From Myxococcota bacterium (GTDB lineage Bacteria; Myxococcota_A; UBA9160; SMWR01), in NCBI GenBank assembly GCA_022447545.1, contig JAKVBI010000010.1, positions 473,588 to 537,587 on the forward strand: a DNA stretch of 64,000 nucleotides, given 5' to 3'. The notes under the pieces are model-generated. The model was given only the letters and a program-made list of their open reading frames with translations. It ran no database searches and was not told where the DNA came from. The translations under genes were made by a program, and so were the position numbers. Positions 24,552-33,661 of the stretch are shown one piece after another (position 1 is the stretch's first letter; every line of letters begins with the position of its first letter).

Positions 24552-25394
24552 TCAATCCACGTCCGCGATTCGACCCTTCCATTCATCTGCGCCCGCGCCC
24601 GGCCGATGTCGCAGATAGATACTGCCACTGGGACAGCCGCGGTCGTCCGTACCCTGATAGAGCGTCACCACGTCGAGCCGGGTCAACTCCAGGATCGCGA
24701 GAAAACTTGCGACCAGAATGGACACACTGGGCACCCCACCTGAGATGGCCGACACCACCTCAGCAAACTCGATGCTCTCGACATCCTTCATCGCCTCAAA
24801 GATATCGAGCATGCACTGGCGAACGGTGATCGCTTCGCGTTCGACAAGATGTGCTCTGCCCGTGTGACGAACCGTCGTGAGAACCCGGCGATACGCTTCG
24901 ATCAATTCGAACAGGCCCGCTTCGAGTTCTCGCTCGGGCTGCTCATCCTCGTCGGGCTCTGCCCCTGCGGCAGGAAAGACGTCTCGACCCAGCCAGTTCC
25001 GCTCACCCAGTTCGGCGGCCACTTCTTTGAACCGCTGATATTCGAGCAACCTGGCCACCAACTCGGCTCGCGGATCGTCGGCCTCGAACCCCTCGTCCGT
25101 CCCATCGGGCGGCAGCAACATGCGGGATTTGATCCATGCCAGGGTCGCGGCCATGACGAGGTAGTCCCCCGCCACGTCGAGATTCAATTCCTGCATCAAC
25201 GAGACGTACTCGAGATACTGTTCCCCGATGGTGGCGATGGGGATGTCCGTGATCTCGACTTCGTTGATACGGATCAGATGCAACAGCAGATCGAGAGGTC
25301 CCTCAAAAACGGGAACCTTGACGGAATAGGCGTCGAGCCTGGTAAGGCTCTCACTCGCGGTTTCGAACCGCTCCTGATTGGTCTCGACCTGCAT
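24552..25394 (-). CDS. scpA: Segregation and condensation protein A (kleisin)
   Basis: A 280-residue kleisin subunit of the SMC-ScpAB condensin. The conserved N-terminal motif VPVFEGPLDLLLHLIRINEVEITDIPI (split as VPVFEGPLDLLLHLI and EVEITDIPI) binds the SMC neck, and AGDYLVMAATLAWIKSRMLLP follows. The C-terminal winged helix (VSILVASFLAILELTRLDVV) binds the SMC head. ATG 25394 is chosen because GGAGGA lies 3 nt upstream and the family starts here; the frame stays open to 25541. It is separated from xerD by 177 nt without a gene. No smc gene is in the window. Confidence 0.94.
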   Translation of the reverse strand: MQVETNQERFETASESLTRLDAYSVKVPVFEGPLDLLLHLIRINEVEITDIPIATIGEQYLEYVSLMQELNLDVAGDYLVMAATLAWIKSRMLLPPDGTDEGFEADDPRAELVARLLEYQRFKEVAAELGERNWLGRDVFPAAGAEPDEDEQPERELEAGLFELIEAYRRVLTTVRHTGRAHLVEREAITVRQCMLDIFEAMKDVESIEFAEVVSAISGGVPSVSILVASFLAILELTRLDVVTLYQGTDDRGCPSGSIYLRHRPGAGADEWKGRIADVD

Positions 25395-25397
25395 CGG

Positions 25398-25403
25398 TCC
25401 TCC
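25398..25403 (-). promoter_or_regulatory. Ribosome binding site of scpA
   Basis: GGAGGA just before ATG 25394 decides the start within a longer open frame. Confidence 0.7.
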
Positions 25404-25571
25404 GGACAGAGGGAGACAGGCAGTTTTCCAAGGGGGGAGGAAACGGAGAGGACAAAGCCGAGTATGGTCGATCACTTGCGTGGAGGCAACCCGGCTCCAC
25501 GGTGGCCCATGGCTTCCGTGCACGGCCCCCGAGCGCTGCACCCCAATGACTTCGCCCCCTCCCCCCCCGGC

Positions 25572-27059
25572 TCAGCCTCGGCGCGACGCCCCCCGTCGAC
25601 CCCGTGGATGATGGTTCTGAACCGTTCCTTTCAAGTGGGACGACCGCACGTGGGTATAAACCTGAGTGGTTGCGAGATCCTCATGTCCAAGGAGGCTCTG
25701 CACCACCCGAATGTCCGCTTCTCCCTCGATCATGTCCGTGGCGAAGGAATGCCGCAGGACATGTGGAGAGACTCTTTCCACAGGAACCCCCGCTCGCAGC
25801 GCGATCCGCCGTAATCGTGCAAAGAAGTTCTGACGGGTCATCGGGCTTCCCAGCCTGGAGAGGAACAATGCCTCTACCGGGCTTCGAGATCGCAGCGCCA
25901 GTCGGTCTCGAATCCCCTCGAGATATTGCTCGATGGCCTCGAGGGCGGGGTCCCCGAGGGTCACGATTCGACGCTTGCTGCCCTTCCCCTCCACCCAAAG
26001 CAGACCCGATCTCATGTCCAGCGACGCCAGGGGAACCGACACCAACTCACTCACCCGCAACCCGCCGCCGTAGAGCACCTCGAGCATGGCTCGGTCGCGA
26101 ATTCCCAGGCCCCAGACGTCAGGATGGGGGATTGCTGATTCGATCAGGGCACGGGTTTCTTCGGGGTCCAGGACCCGTGGCAACGCACGAATCTGGCGCG
26201 GTCCTTCGACACGAGCTGCCCCCTGTTCGACGCCGACGTGACGGAGCCAGGAGCGGGCGGCAGACAGAGCTCGCGCCTGACTGCTCGGTTTGAGTCCCGA
26301 CTCTCCAGTGCCCTCACCACTCCCCTCCCGACCGCGCTCGGCGAGTTCGCGACTAAAACCATGGAGGTGCTCCCAACGAATCTGCCTCACCTCCTGAACC
26401 GAATCCGCCACCAGAAATCGCAGAAACTTGCGCAGGTCGCGTTGATAGGCGTGAACCGTGTTGTCCGGGAGGCCCCGCTCCAGTCTCAACACCTCCATAA
26501 AATCATCCACGAGGTCCTGTAAACGCGTCGGAACCTGTTCCTCGCTCTGGGCGGTATTGCGGTAGCGGGGCAGCACATCTTCCCGGGCGACGCCCGCGCG
26601 TTTCGCGAGGCCCCTCAACCGATCCCAGAAGTTCTGGGGCGTCATGGCGCCACCCCGTTTCGATAAAAACAACTCCCGAGGTGCCTGACCTCGGCTCGCG
26701 AGCAGCGGCCGAACCTTTTCGAGATAAGACTCCAGGGCGCGGAGGGCAGAATTCCTCAGCGTGACCAGACGCGCGCCCTCTACCCCCGCCTCCCTCGACC
26801 ACTGAATGCCACAACTGGGCACCACCGCATCGACTGGGAGCAACACCAACTCGGGCACCTCGAACCCGCCCCCGTAGAGCACCTCGAGCATCGCGCAATC
26901 CCTGCGCCCCAAGCCAGACGGGTCCTCGTCGCCGGCTGCCGCGTCGAGTAACGCCGACAGCACTTCGGCATCTCGGTCCCCATTCGAGTCGAAACGAGTG
27001 GGACTCTCACTCTTCGACAACGAATTCACTCCGTGCGGCGACGCGCAACATGTCGACAC
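25572..27059 (-). CDS. xerD: XerD-type tyrosine recombinase with duplicated catalytic domain
   Basis: The open frame encodes 495 residues against about 300 for XerD, the enzyme that resolves chromosome dimers at dif. Residues 184-495 are a complete recombinase: N-terminal core-binding domain (LRLERGLPDNTVHAYQRDLR) and catalytic domain with Arg335 (GGLRVSEL), Lys362, His433/Arg436 (SPHVLRHSFAT), His459 (LLGHED) and nucleophile Tyr468 (TTQVYTHV). Residues 53-167 repeat residues 321-435 at roughly half identity by eye, but without the catalytic residues (Glu67 for Arg335, Arg165 for His433, Asn168 for Arg436, no Tyr). Two readings fit: a fused protein started at GTG 27059 or 27029 inside the end of glnD, or a normal 312-residue XerD from GTG 26510 (AGGA 4 nt upstream) preceded by a relic. 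XerC versus XerD is by context with scpAB. Confidence 0.85.
   Translation of the reverse strand: MSTCCASPHGVNSLSKSESPTRFDSNGDRDAEVLSALLDAAAGDEDPSGLGRRDCAMLEVLYGGGFEVPELVLLPVDAVVPSCGIQWSREAGVEGARLVTLRNSALRALESYLEKVRPLLASRGQAPRELFLSKRGGAMTPQNFWDRLRGLAKRAGVAREDVLPRYRNTAQSEEQVPTRLQDLVDDFMEVLRLERGLPDNTVHAYQRDLRKFLRFLVADSVQEVRQIRWEHLHGFSRELAERGREGSGEGTGESGLKPSSQARALSAARSWLRHVGVEQGAARVEGPRQIRALPRVLDPEETRALIESAIPHPDVWGLGIRDRAMLEVLYGGGLRVSELVSVPLASLDMRSGLLWVEGKGSKRRIVTLGDPALEAIEQYLEGIRDRLALRSRSPVEALFLSRLGSPMTRQNFFARLRRIALRAGVPVERVSPHVLRHSFATDMIEGEADIRVVQSLLGHEDLATTQVYTHVRSSHLKGTVQNHHPRGRRGASRRG
25755..26099 (-). repeat. Xer catalytic-domain repeat, functional copy
   Basis: Encodes residues 321-435 of the frame, the intact copy of the duplicated block. 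A 29-nt stretch (26059-26087) differs at only one base from 26863-26891 in the upstream copy, and the two blocks are 804 nt (268 codons) apart. Confidence 0.85.
26559..26903 (-). repeat. Xer catalytic-domain repeat, degenerate copy
   Basis: Encodes residues 53-167, aligned to the downstream copy with only two single-residue shifts. The frame is open throughout, yet the catalytic Arg, Lys, His and Arg positions are replaced and the Tyr segment is missing. Confidence 0.85.
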
Positions 27060-29736
27060 GCAAGCGTTCGATGGCGTCCGAATCGGTCAACTTCTTGCCC
27101 TCACCATCCTTGAGGTAGAAGGTATCCGTCACCTGATCAAGAATCGTGGAAGCCTTCGAGATATACACCGCGTACGAATGCTCGGCGATCACCCGTGTCA
27201 AATCGTGGAGCAACCCCAAGCGGTCGTTGGCCGAGACATCCATGATGGTATAGAAGTCGGACTCTTCGTTGGTTGCGAACACCGTCACGGGTTGCGGGTT
27301 GGGCGAAGAGGTTCGACCGAGGGAACGCCCACGCCGAATCAGGAGCTGACCCACATCGGCTTCACCCGAGAGCACCGCCCGAAGCGACTCTTCGAATGCG
27401 GTCCAGACGATCGCGCGCTCCTGCTCGCCCCCGGGCGGGGTACTGACGCGATAGACCTCCAGAGCCATCCCGGAACGCGTGGTGTACACATGCGCTCCCA
27501 GGATGTTGAGATCATGGGCGGTAAGAACACCCGCAATCATCGAATACAAACCGGGCGTATCCGGAGTCCAAACGATGAGTTCAGAAAAGTCCCCTCTCAT
27601 CTCCCGCACACCCCGCGCAAGCAACTGCTCGGGATCCATGCTGAGCAGAACCCGAGCGTGCCGCACGATTTGATGAGGGGTATGCGCGGTAAAATAACGC
27701 CGTGGCATCTCACTATAGAAGGCTTCAATGTCCTCCTGTGGAACGCCGGTATTGCGGAGTTCCTCCTCGGCCACGGCTCTTCGCTGATCGACACGCTTTT
27801 CAATCAACTCAATCGCCTTGCCCGGCGTGTCGGCTCCCGTCTCGAGCACTTCCGCCGTGCGCTCAAACAATTCGACGATCAACTTCCCCTTCCAATCGTT
27901 CCACGCCTCAGTGGAGGCTGCGCGCATGTCGGCAAAGGTCACCAGGAACAGGTTCCTCAGGTTGGTGCGATCTCCGACGGTGCGGGCAAAGTCGAGAATC
28001 AGCTTGGCATCCGAGAGATCGCGACGCTGAGCCAGATGCGACATCAAAAGGTGGTACTCGACCAGAAAAGAAACCCGCCGAATCCGATCTTTCGAAAAGT
28101 TGAGCCGCTCCAGAGTCTCTTCGGCACGGCGGGTACCGATTTCCGAGTGGTTCCCACCGAACCCCTTGCCAATGTCGTGGAGCAGACAACCTAGATAGAC
28201 CACCGGCAGATCATCGACGCTTCGCATCAACTCCACGAGATCCGGAAATTCGCTCTCGTACTGACCCGTCCAGAGCCTGCGTAGTTCTCGTACGAGATAG
28301 ATCGAATGAACGTCAACCGTATAGGTGTGAAACATCACATGCTGCCAGCGATAGACGATGTGCTCCCACTCAGGAAGAAACCTTGCGAGCAGGCCGATCT
28401 CATTCATCATCAGCAGCGAACGGGTAACACGACGCTCGGACGAAAGGATCGTTTCGAAGATCGCCTGAGCCTTCGGGTCCCGACGGAATCCTTCGTCGAT
28501 TTGATCCAAATTCTCTCTAATCAGGCGTCGCGCCTTTCGCGTCAACTCCACATCCTGAACCTGCGCTTCCGCAAAAGCTCCCAAAAGTTGCTTCGGATCC
28601 TCTCGCAATTGCCTGGCGTGGGGAATCTCCAACTGGCTTCCGGCAACCCGGAAGCCACTCGGGAGTTCTCGTACACGACGTCGGCGACTTCGCTTGCGCA
28701 CCCGCGCTCGGCACTGTTCAACCACCAGCGACGAACAGTTCTCGATCACTCGCGCATGCCGGTAGTAATCACTCATGAACCTTTCGACAGGAAGTTCCGA
28801 CTCGCTCTCCTCGACGTCGCCATAGTCGAGGTGCTTGGCCACTCGCTCCTGGAGTTCAAAACTCATTCGATCCACCTTGCGACCCGCAAGCAAATGCAAC
28901 TCATTGCGCACACGCCACATAAAATTCAACGCGGCCCGATACTCCGTCACCTCCTGTTCCGTCAGCAGGCCCAGATGAAGAAAACCCTCGAGTCCTCGCG
29001 AACTCGGTTGAGTTCCCTGCATCACCCAGTAGGCAAAGTGGTAGTCCCTCAACCCTCCTGCGCTCTCCTTCACATTCGGCTGAAGGAGGTAGAGGGTGTC
29101 CCCAAAGGACGTATGGCGTGCCTGTTGGGCCTCGATCTGGGAGGTAATGAAACGCTCGGGCTGTGAAATCAGGTCGCGATGAAGAGTCGCGGTGAATTCA
29201 TGGAACAGCACGCCACTACCAGCCAAAAAACGGGGGTCGAGGACCGAGGTGTAGACACTGCGATCCTTCTTGGCCAGAGAAACAGTTTCCGCGATGGTGC
29301 GTGTCGCACCCCCCACTGTCACGGCTGCATCCCACAACCAGTAGAGCATTCGCTCGGCCACATTTGCGATATGAGGCGTCAACGCTCCCTGATAGAGGAA
29401 CAACAGGTCGACATCCGAATGAAGATTCATCTCGCGCCGCGCGTACCCTCCGACAGCGAGCACACACAAGGGCGACGGCTCTCCCCCGGCTTCCGAGAAA
29501 AAGCCATATTCAGCCAGATCAAACAGTCTCCGTACCAACCGGTCCACCAGATCCGAGTTCAACGCAATCACTTGCGCACCACTGACACCCGAACGATGAA
29601 GGCCTTCGAGGTAATCGTGACAGTCCGCCAGATAGCGGCGCGCGCTAATCGCGACCTCCGCCTCCGGATTCGCGACATCTGCTGAAAACTCGACGTCACC
29701 GCCGAGGTAGTCGTCCAGGCTGGGAGGCGTCGTCAT
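27007..29736 (-). CDS. glnD: PII uridylyltransferase / uridylyl-removing enzyme
   Basis: A 909-residue sensor of glutamine that uridylylates and deuridylylates PII proteins and so controls nitrogen assimilation. Domains in order: nucleotidyltransferase with GGYARREMNLHSDVDLLFLY (residues about 110-130), the helical GlnD linker, an HD phosphohydrolase domain (GCLLHDIGKGFGGNHSEIG), and two C-terminal ACT domains (about 700-775, TPDTPGLYSMIAGVLTAHDL, and 820-890, ANDRLGLLHDLTRVIAEH) that bind glutamine. Length is normal. It starts with ATG overlapping the amiC stop (ATGA). The PII gene itself is not in the window; an ammonium transporter is at 62604. Confidence 0.96.
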   Translation of the reverse strand: MTTPPSLDDYLGGDVEFSADVANPEAEVAISARRYLADCHDYLEGLHRSGVSGAQVIALNSDLVDRLVRRLFDLAEYGFFSEAGGEPSPLCVLAVGGYARREMNLHSDVDLLFLYQGALTPHIANVAERMLYWLWDAAVTVGGATRTIAETVSLAKKDRSVYTSVLDPRFLAGSGVLFHEFTATLHRDLISQPERFITSQIEAQQARHTSFGDTLYLLQPNVKESAGGLRDYHFAYWVMQGTQPSSRGLEGFLHLGLLTEQEVTEYRAALNFMWRVRNELHLLAGRKVDRMSFELQERVAKHLDYGDVEESESELPVERFMSDYYRHARVIENCSSLVVEQCRARVRKRSRRRRVRELPSGFRVAGSQLEIPHARQLREDPKQLLGAFAEAQVQDVELTRKARRLIRENLDQIDEGFRRDPKAQAIFETILSSERRVTRSLLMMNEIGLLARFLPEWEHIVYRWQHVMFHTYTVDVHSIYLVRELRRLWTGQYESEFPDLVELMRSVDDLPVVYLGCLLHDIGKGFGGNHSEIGTRRAEETLERLNFSKDRIRRVSFLVEYHLLMSHLAQRRDLSDAKLILDFARTVGDRTNLRNLFLVTFADMRAASTEAWNDWKGKLIVELFERTAEVLETGADTPGKAIELIEKRVDQRRAVAEEELRNTGVPQEDIEAFYSEMPRRYFTAHTPHQIVRHARVLLSMDPEQLLARGVREMRGDFSELIVWTPDTPGLYSMIAGVLTAHDLNILGAHVYTTRSGMALEVYRVSTPPGGEQERAIVWTAFEESLRAVLSGEADVGQLLIRRGRSLGRTSSPNPQPVTVFATNEESDFYTIMDVSANDRLGLLHDLTRVIAEHSYAVYISKASTILDQVTDTFYLKDGEGKKLTDSDAIERLRVDMLRVAARSEFVVEE

Positions 29737-30929
29737 CTTTCACCTCTGGCGGCAATGCGCGGCTTAGAATCCCGGTATCGAGACAGGCCATCGGCGATTT
29801 CGGTCGCCAGAACCTGAAGGTATTTCGTGTTCCTCAACCGCCCCGCATCGCGTTTGTTGGTGAGAAAACCCGCCTCAACGAGGATCGCCGGGGTGTCCGA
29901 AAGGAACAAGACATAAAAGGGTCCCTTCTTCACGCCCAGATCCCGGACGGTCCATTTCCCCTCGTTCAACCCCTCGACCAGCTCACCATGCACCAACTCG
30001 GCCATCTGCCGAGAATGAGTCGAGGTCTCCGACACGCGAAACCGAGCAACGGTACGTTGTAATGCATTCACGGAATCCCGATCAATTCCGTTCTCTCTCG
30101 CCGCAACGGTCAGACTGTGCCGCTCGTAGTCCTGATCCAGGTAATAGGTCTCGATTCCCCCCAGTGACTTCCGTTTCGATGCATTGGCGTGCAACGAGAC
30201 AAACAGATCTCCCCGAACGGATTCCGCGATGGCCGTTCGCTCTTCGAGAGATAGCGATCGATCGTCATCACGCGTGGTCACGACGTTGAACCCACGATCC
30301 CGCAGGCGCTTTTCCAACACTTTGGCCAACCGTAGAGTGACGTCCTTTTCCCGCAATCCTCCGACGCCAATTGCTCCAGGGTCCCGCCCTCCGTGGCCGG
30401 GATCGATCACAACGGTCTGCACCGGACGCATCTCCGTCGGCAATCGACCCGGCGCCTTGGAGGCCGACCCCTTCTCCGGCCAACTCAAGGTCTCTCCACC
30501 CGCGCGTTCGCCGTAGACATCGATCACCAGCCGGTCCGGGTGAGTGAGGGAAAACGAACGGTGCCGCTCGTAATCTTCAATCTCGATCACCAGCCGCGCA
30601 TTTTCGAGCGTGTTCTGGCCCATGCGCACATCCTGGAGCAGCCCATCTCCCACAGGAATCCCGTCCGAAAAGCGACGTCCGACCCATACCCCTTCCAGAT
30701 CGACATAAAGCCTCTCGGGCCGTTTCGCCGCCGGATCCGCGCTCAAGTGTCGGACGGGTCCGTCACGCACCGGACCGTCCAATTCCACCACGACACGCGT
30801 GTAATCGGGGTAAGACCAGTGACGGAGATCGACGACGTCATCGAGCCCTGAAGGACGCGAGACTCCCAGCAGAACCAAAGCGCCTGAGATCAGAAGCCCG
30901 ATTCGAACCCAACGGTTCGACACGTTCAT
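29733..30929 (-). CDS. amiC: N-acetylmuramoyl-L-alanine amidase (AmiC type)
   Basis: A 398-residue periplasmic zinc amidase that cuts the peptide from peptidoglycan during daughter-cell separation. After a signal peptide (GLLISGALVLLGVS) comes an AMIN domain (about residues 30-135), which targets the septum or binds peptidoglycan, then the Amidase_3 domain with zinc ligands His in VVIDPGHGGRDPGAIG, Glu in GLREKDVTL and His in FVSLHANAS, and catalytic Glu in ILVEAGFLTN. Length and order match the family. It overlaps mutS and glnD by 4 nt on either side (ATGA both times). Confidence 0.94.
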   Translation of the reverse strand: MNVSNRWVRIGLLISGALVLLGVSRPSGLDDVVDLRHWSYPDYTRVVVELDGPVRDGPVRHLSADPAAKRPERLYVDLEGVWVGRRFSDGIPVGDGLLQDVRMGQNTLENARLVIEIEDYERHRSFSLTHPDRLVIDVYGERAGGETLSWPEKGSASKAPGRLPTEMRPVQTVVIDPGHGGRDPGAIGVGGLREKDVTLRLAKVLEKRLRDRGFNVVTTRDDDRSLSLEERTAIAESVRGDLFVSLHANASKRKSLGGIETYYLDQDYERHSLTVAARENGIDRDSVNALQRTVARFRVSETSTHSRQMAELVHGELVEGLNEGKWTVRDLGVKKGPFYVLFLSDTPAILVEAGFLTNKRDAGRLRNTKYLQVLATEIADGLSRYRDSKPRIAARGER

Positions 30930-33661
30930 CGCGACGACCCATTCAATTGAGCCGCGAGTCCTGCCAGCAACTGCAATGCCTGGAGAGGCGTCACTTCGTC
31001 GGTATTCAGATCCCGCAAAGCTTCCAGAACCTCACGCTCGGCCAGCGACGGCGCTTGGGAGTTGAAGAGGCCCAGTTGATTGGAGCCGGCGTCTTGCACC
31101 GACTCATTTTCGACCGGTACGGGCCCCTTCATTCCCAGCAGATTCCCGCTCGCCCCCAGCAGCTCTCCGGTTTCGAGCTTGCCGAGCAGTTCCCTGGAGC
31201 GTTCGATCACTCCATCGGGTAGACCCGCGAGCCGAGCCACGTGGATCCCGTAGGACCGATTCGCTCCGCCGTCGACGAGTTGCCTCAGAAAAACCACTTC
31301 CTCGCCCCACTCCCGCGCTTCGAAATGCCCATTGCGAATGCGGTCGCGCGAATGTGCGAGATCGGTGAGTTCGTGGTAGTGGGTGGCAAACAGGGTCCTG
31401 GGCGAGAGTTCAGGGCGATCGTGAAGATGCTCCGCAACCGCCCAGGCGATCGACAGCCCGTCGTAGGTACTCGTCCCACGACCAATTTCGTCCAGGATCA
31501 CGAGGCTCCGACGGGTGGCGTGAGCGAGAATCTCTGCCGTCTCACGCATTTCCACCATGAAGGTGGACTCCCCTCGCGAAAGGTTGTCGCTGGCCCCCAC
31601 GCGCGTGAAGATCCGGTCCACGACCCCAACCCTGGCGGATTCCGCGGGAACGAAGCTGCCGATCTGGACCAGCAGAGCGATCAGCGCGACTTGACGCAGA
31701 TAGGTGCTCTTGCCGGACATGTTGGGGCCGGTGAGGATCAGCATCTGGGTTGATGCGGGGTCGAGAGACGCATCGTTCGGAACGAACTCCACCCCCTGGG
31801 AGGAGAGCAGGTCCTCCAGGACGGGATGACGCCCCCCCACGATCTCCAAAACCTCACTCATGTCCACCAGAGGTCGAACCCACCCCCTCCGACGAGCCAC
31901 TTCGGAGAGCGAGGCCAGAGTATCCAGCCTGGCGACCGCCTCGGCGGCAGCCGCGATCTCGGCGCTCGAATCCAACGTGGTCAGACGGAGCTGCTCGAGG
32001 ATCTCCCTTTCCAATGCTGCGGCATGCTCGGTCCCGTGCAGGACCCCCTGTTCCGCGTCTCTGAGTTCGGGCGTCGTGAAGCGCTCGACGTTGGCCAGGG
32101 TCTGCTTCCGTTCGTAATCGTCGGGGACCCGGGAGAGATTGGTTTTGCTGACCTCCAACGAGTACCCATGAACCGGATGGAACCTCACTTTCAGCGTGGC
32201 GATTCCGGTTCTCTCTCGCTCCCGAGCCTCGATTCCCGCGATCGTTTCCCGGCCCTTGTGAACGGAACCGCGGAGACGATCGAGTTCGTGGTGGAACGCC
32301 TCACGGATGTACCCCGTTTCGTTGGCACCTCGCGATCCCCGCGCAAGCACTGCGGGCTCGTCGACGAGCGCTTCACGCAACAAGCCAGCGACTTCGGGTA
32401 CGGGACGCGGAAGCGAGAGCAAACTGGGACGCGATGTCCGCTCGCTCCCCTCCTGCAGCGGGAGATCTCCCTCTGGGTCTTCCACGGAGCCCACGATCTC
32501 AGGCAGCGCCTCCAGGGAATCCCGGAGTGCGGCCAGATCCCTCGGTGAGGCGTTGGGCCGAACGGCCTTGGTGTACAAACGCTCCAAGTCCCGCACCGGG
32601 CGCAGTGCCTCGCGTAGGCGCGCGCGTGGCCGGTCGTGGTCCGACAACCAGGCCACGGCGCCGTGCCGGGCTTCAATGGCACTCAGATCCAGGAGCGGGT
32701 ACGCAAGCCAGCGCGCGAGTTTGCGAGCCCCTAGTGGTGTCGAGGTGAGGTCCAGGCATGCGATCAGCGTGTGATTCTTCCCACCATCCTCCCGGTTGCG
32801 AAAAAGTTCCAGGTGACTCCGCGTAGCGGCATCCAGCACCATGGAATCGGTCAGCCGATAGCTTTCGACACGCTGCAGACGTGCCACGGCAAACGGCTGG
32901 TTGACACGCAGATAACCCACCACCGCGGCGGCGGCTCGGAGCCCTTCGTCCGCCAGATCTGCGTCTACACTCATCCCTTCGAGGTTCGAGACCTCAAAAC
33001 GGCTCGTGTCCACCGACGTCAGTGCCGTCGCAGGCAGGAGTTCGCCAATGAGCTTTCTCGTGACTTCCGGAACGGATTCCCCCAGCAACAATTCGCGGGG
33101 GGCGACCCGCCTCAATTCTTCCAGCAGGGTATCCGGCAGGCCCGATCCTCCTGACTGGGTCGGTCCCGGGTCTTCGCCCGCGATCCGGGTCGCCCGACAT
33201 TCCCCCGTCGAAGCCTCCAACGATGCCAGTCCCACGGCCTCGCCTTGAAAATCCAGGGCCGCCAGGGTCACCTCGGCGTGGGCTTCGATTCCCTCCGGAT
33301 CCCCCACGAGACCGGGCGTCACGACCTCAACGACTTCCCGCTTCACCAACCGCTTCCCCGCCACCTGCGTCGGATTCTCGACTTGTTCGCAGATGGCCAC
33401 CCGATGCCCCAGGGAAGCCAGTTTCTTGATGTGCGCATCCGCCGCATGTACGGGAACTCCGCACATGGGCACTGCGTCTTCCTTGCCCTTGTCCCGGGTC
33501 GTGAGAGCGATGTCCAGCAGAGGCGCGGCGATCTCCGCATCCCGCATGAACATCTCGTAAAAATCTCCCATGCGGTAGAAAACGATGGCATCGGGCTGGT
33601 TGGCCTTGATGGCCAGGAATTGCTTCATCATGGGGGTTTCGCGCGCAGAGCGGGACTTCAT
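30926..33661 (-). CDS. mutS: DNA mismatch repair ATPase MutS
   Basis: A 911-residue mismatch sensor. The N-terminal domain has the recognition motif in RMGDFYEMF (Phe and Glu that probe the mispair). Connector, core and clamp domains follow, and the ATPase has Walker A TGPNMSGKSTYLRQ, Walker B VILDEIGRGTSTYDG and the THYHEL His switch. Near the C-terminus QLGLF is a beta-clamp-binding motif. It is slightly longer than E. coli MutS (853), mainly through inserts near residues 390-410. No mutL is in the window. It overlaps the LapB-like gene upstream and amiC downstream by 4 nt, so repair and wall genes share a transcript. Confidence 0.97.
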   Translation of the reverse strand: MKSRSARETPMMKQFLAIKANQPDAIVFYRMGDFYEMFMRDAEIAAPLLDIALTTRDKGKEDAVPMCGVPVHAADAHIKKLASLGHRVAICEQVENPTQVAGKRLVKREVVEVVTPGLVGDPEGIEAHAEVTLAALDFQGEAVGLASLEASTGECRATRIAGEDPGPTQSGGSGLPDTLLEELRRVAPRELLLGESVPEVTRKLIGELLPATALTSVDTSRFEVSNLEGMSVDADLADEGLRAAAAVVGYLRVNQPFAVARLQRVESYRLTDSMVLDAATRSHLELFRNREDGGKNHTLIACLDLTSTPLGARKLARWLAYPLLDLSAIEARHGAVAWLSDHDRPRARLREALRPVRDLERLYTKAVRPNASPRDLAALRDSLEALPEIVGSVEDPEGDLPLQEGSERTSRPSLLSLPRPVPEVAGLLREALVDEPAVLARGSRGANETGYIREAFHHELDRLRGSVHKGRETIAGIEARERERTGIATLKVRFHPVHGYSLEVSKTNLSRVPDDYERKQTLANVERFTTPELRDAEQGVLHGTEHAAALEREILEQLRLTTLDSSAEIAAAAEAVARLDTLASLSEVARRRGWVRPLVDMSEVLEIVGGRHPVLEDLLSSQGVEFVPNDASLDPASTQMLILTGPNMSGKSTYLRQVALIALLVQIGSFVPAESARVGVVDRIFTRVGASDNLSRGESTFMVEMRETAEILAHATRRSLVILDEIGRGTSTYDGLSIAWAVAEHLHDRPELSPRTLFATHYHELTDLAHSRDRIRNGHFEAREWGEEVVFLRQLVDGGANRSYGIHVARLAGLPDGVIERSRELLGKLETGELLGASGNLLGMKGPVPVENESVQDAGSNQLGLFNSQAPSLAEREVLEALRDLNTDEVTPLQALQLLAGLAAQLNGSSR

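Noticed and set aside
25572-26510. Reading the xer gene as a phage or integron integrase
   Set aside because: The intact part matches housekeeping XerD in length and motifs and sits with scpAB and glnD, with no attachment site or cargo.
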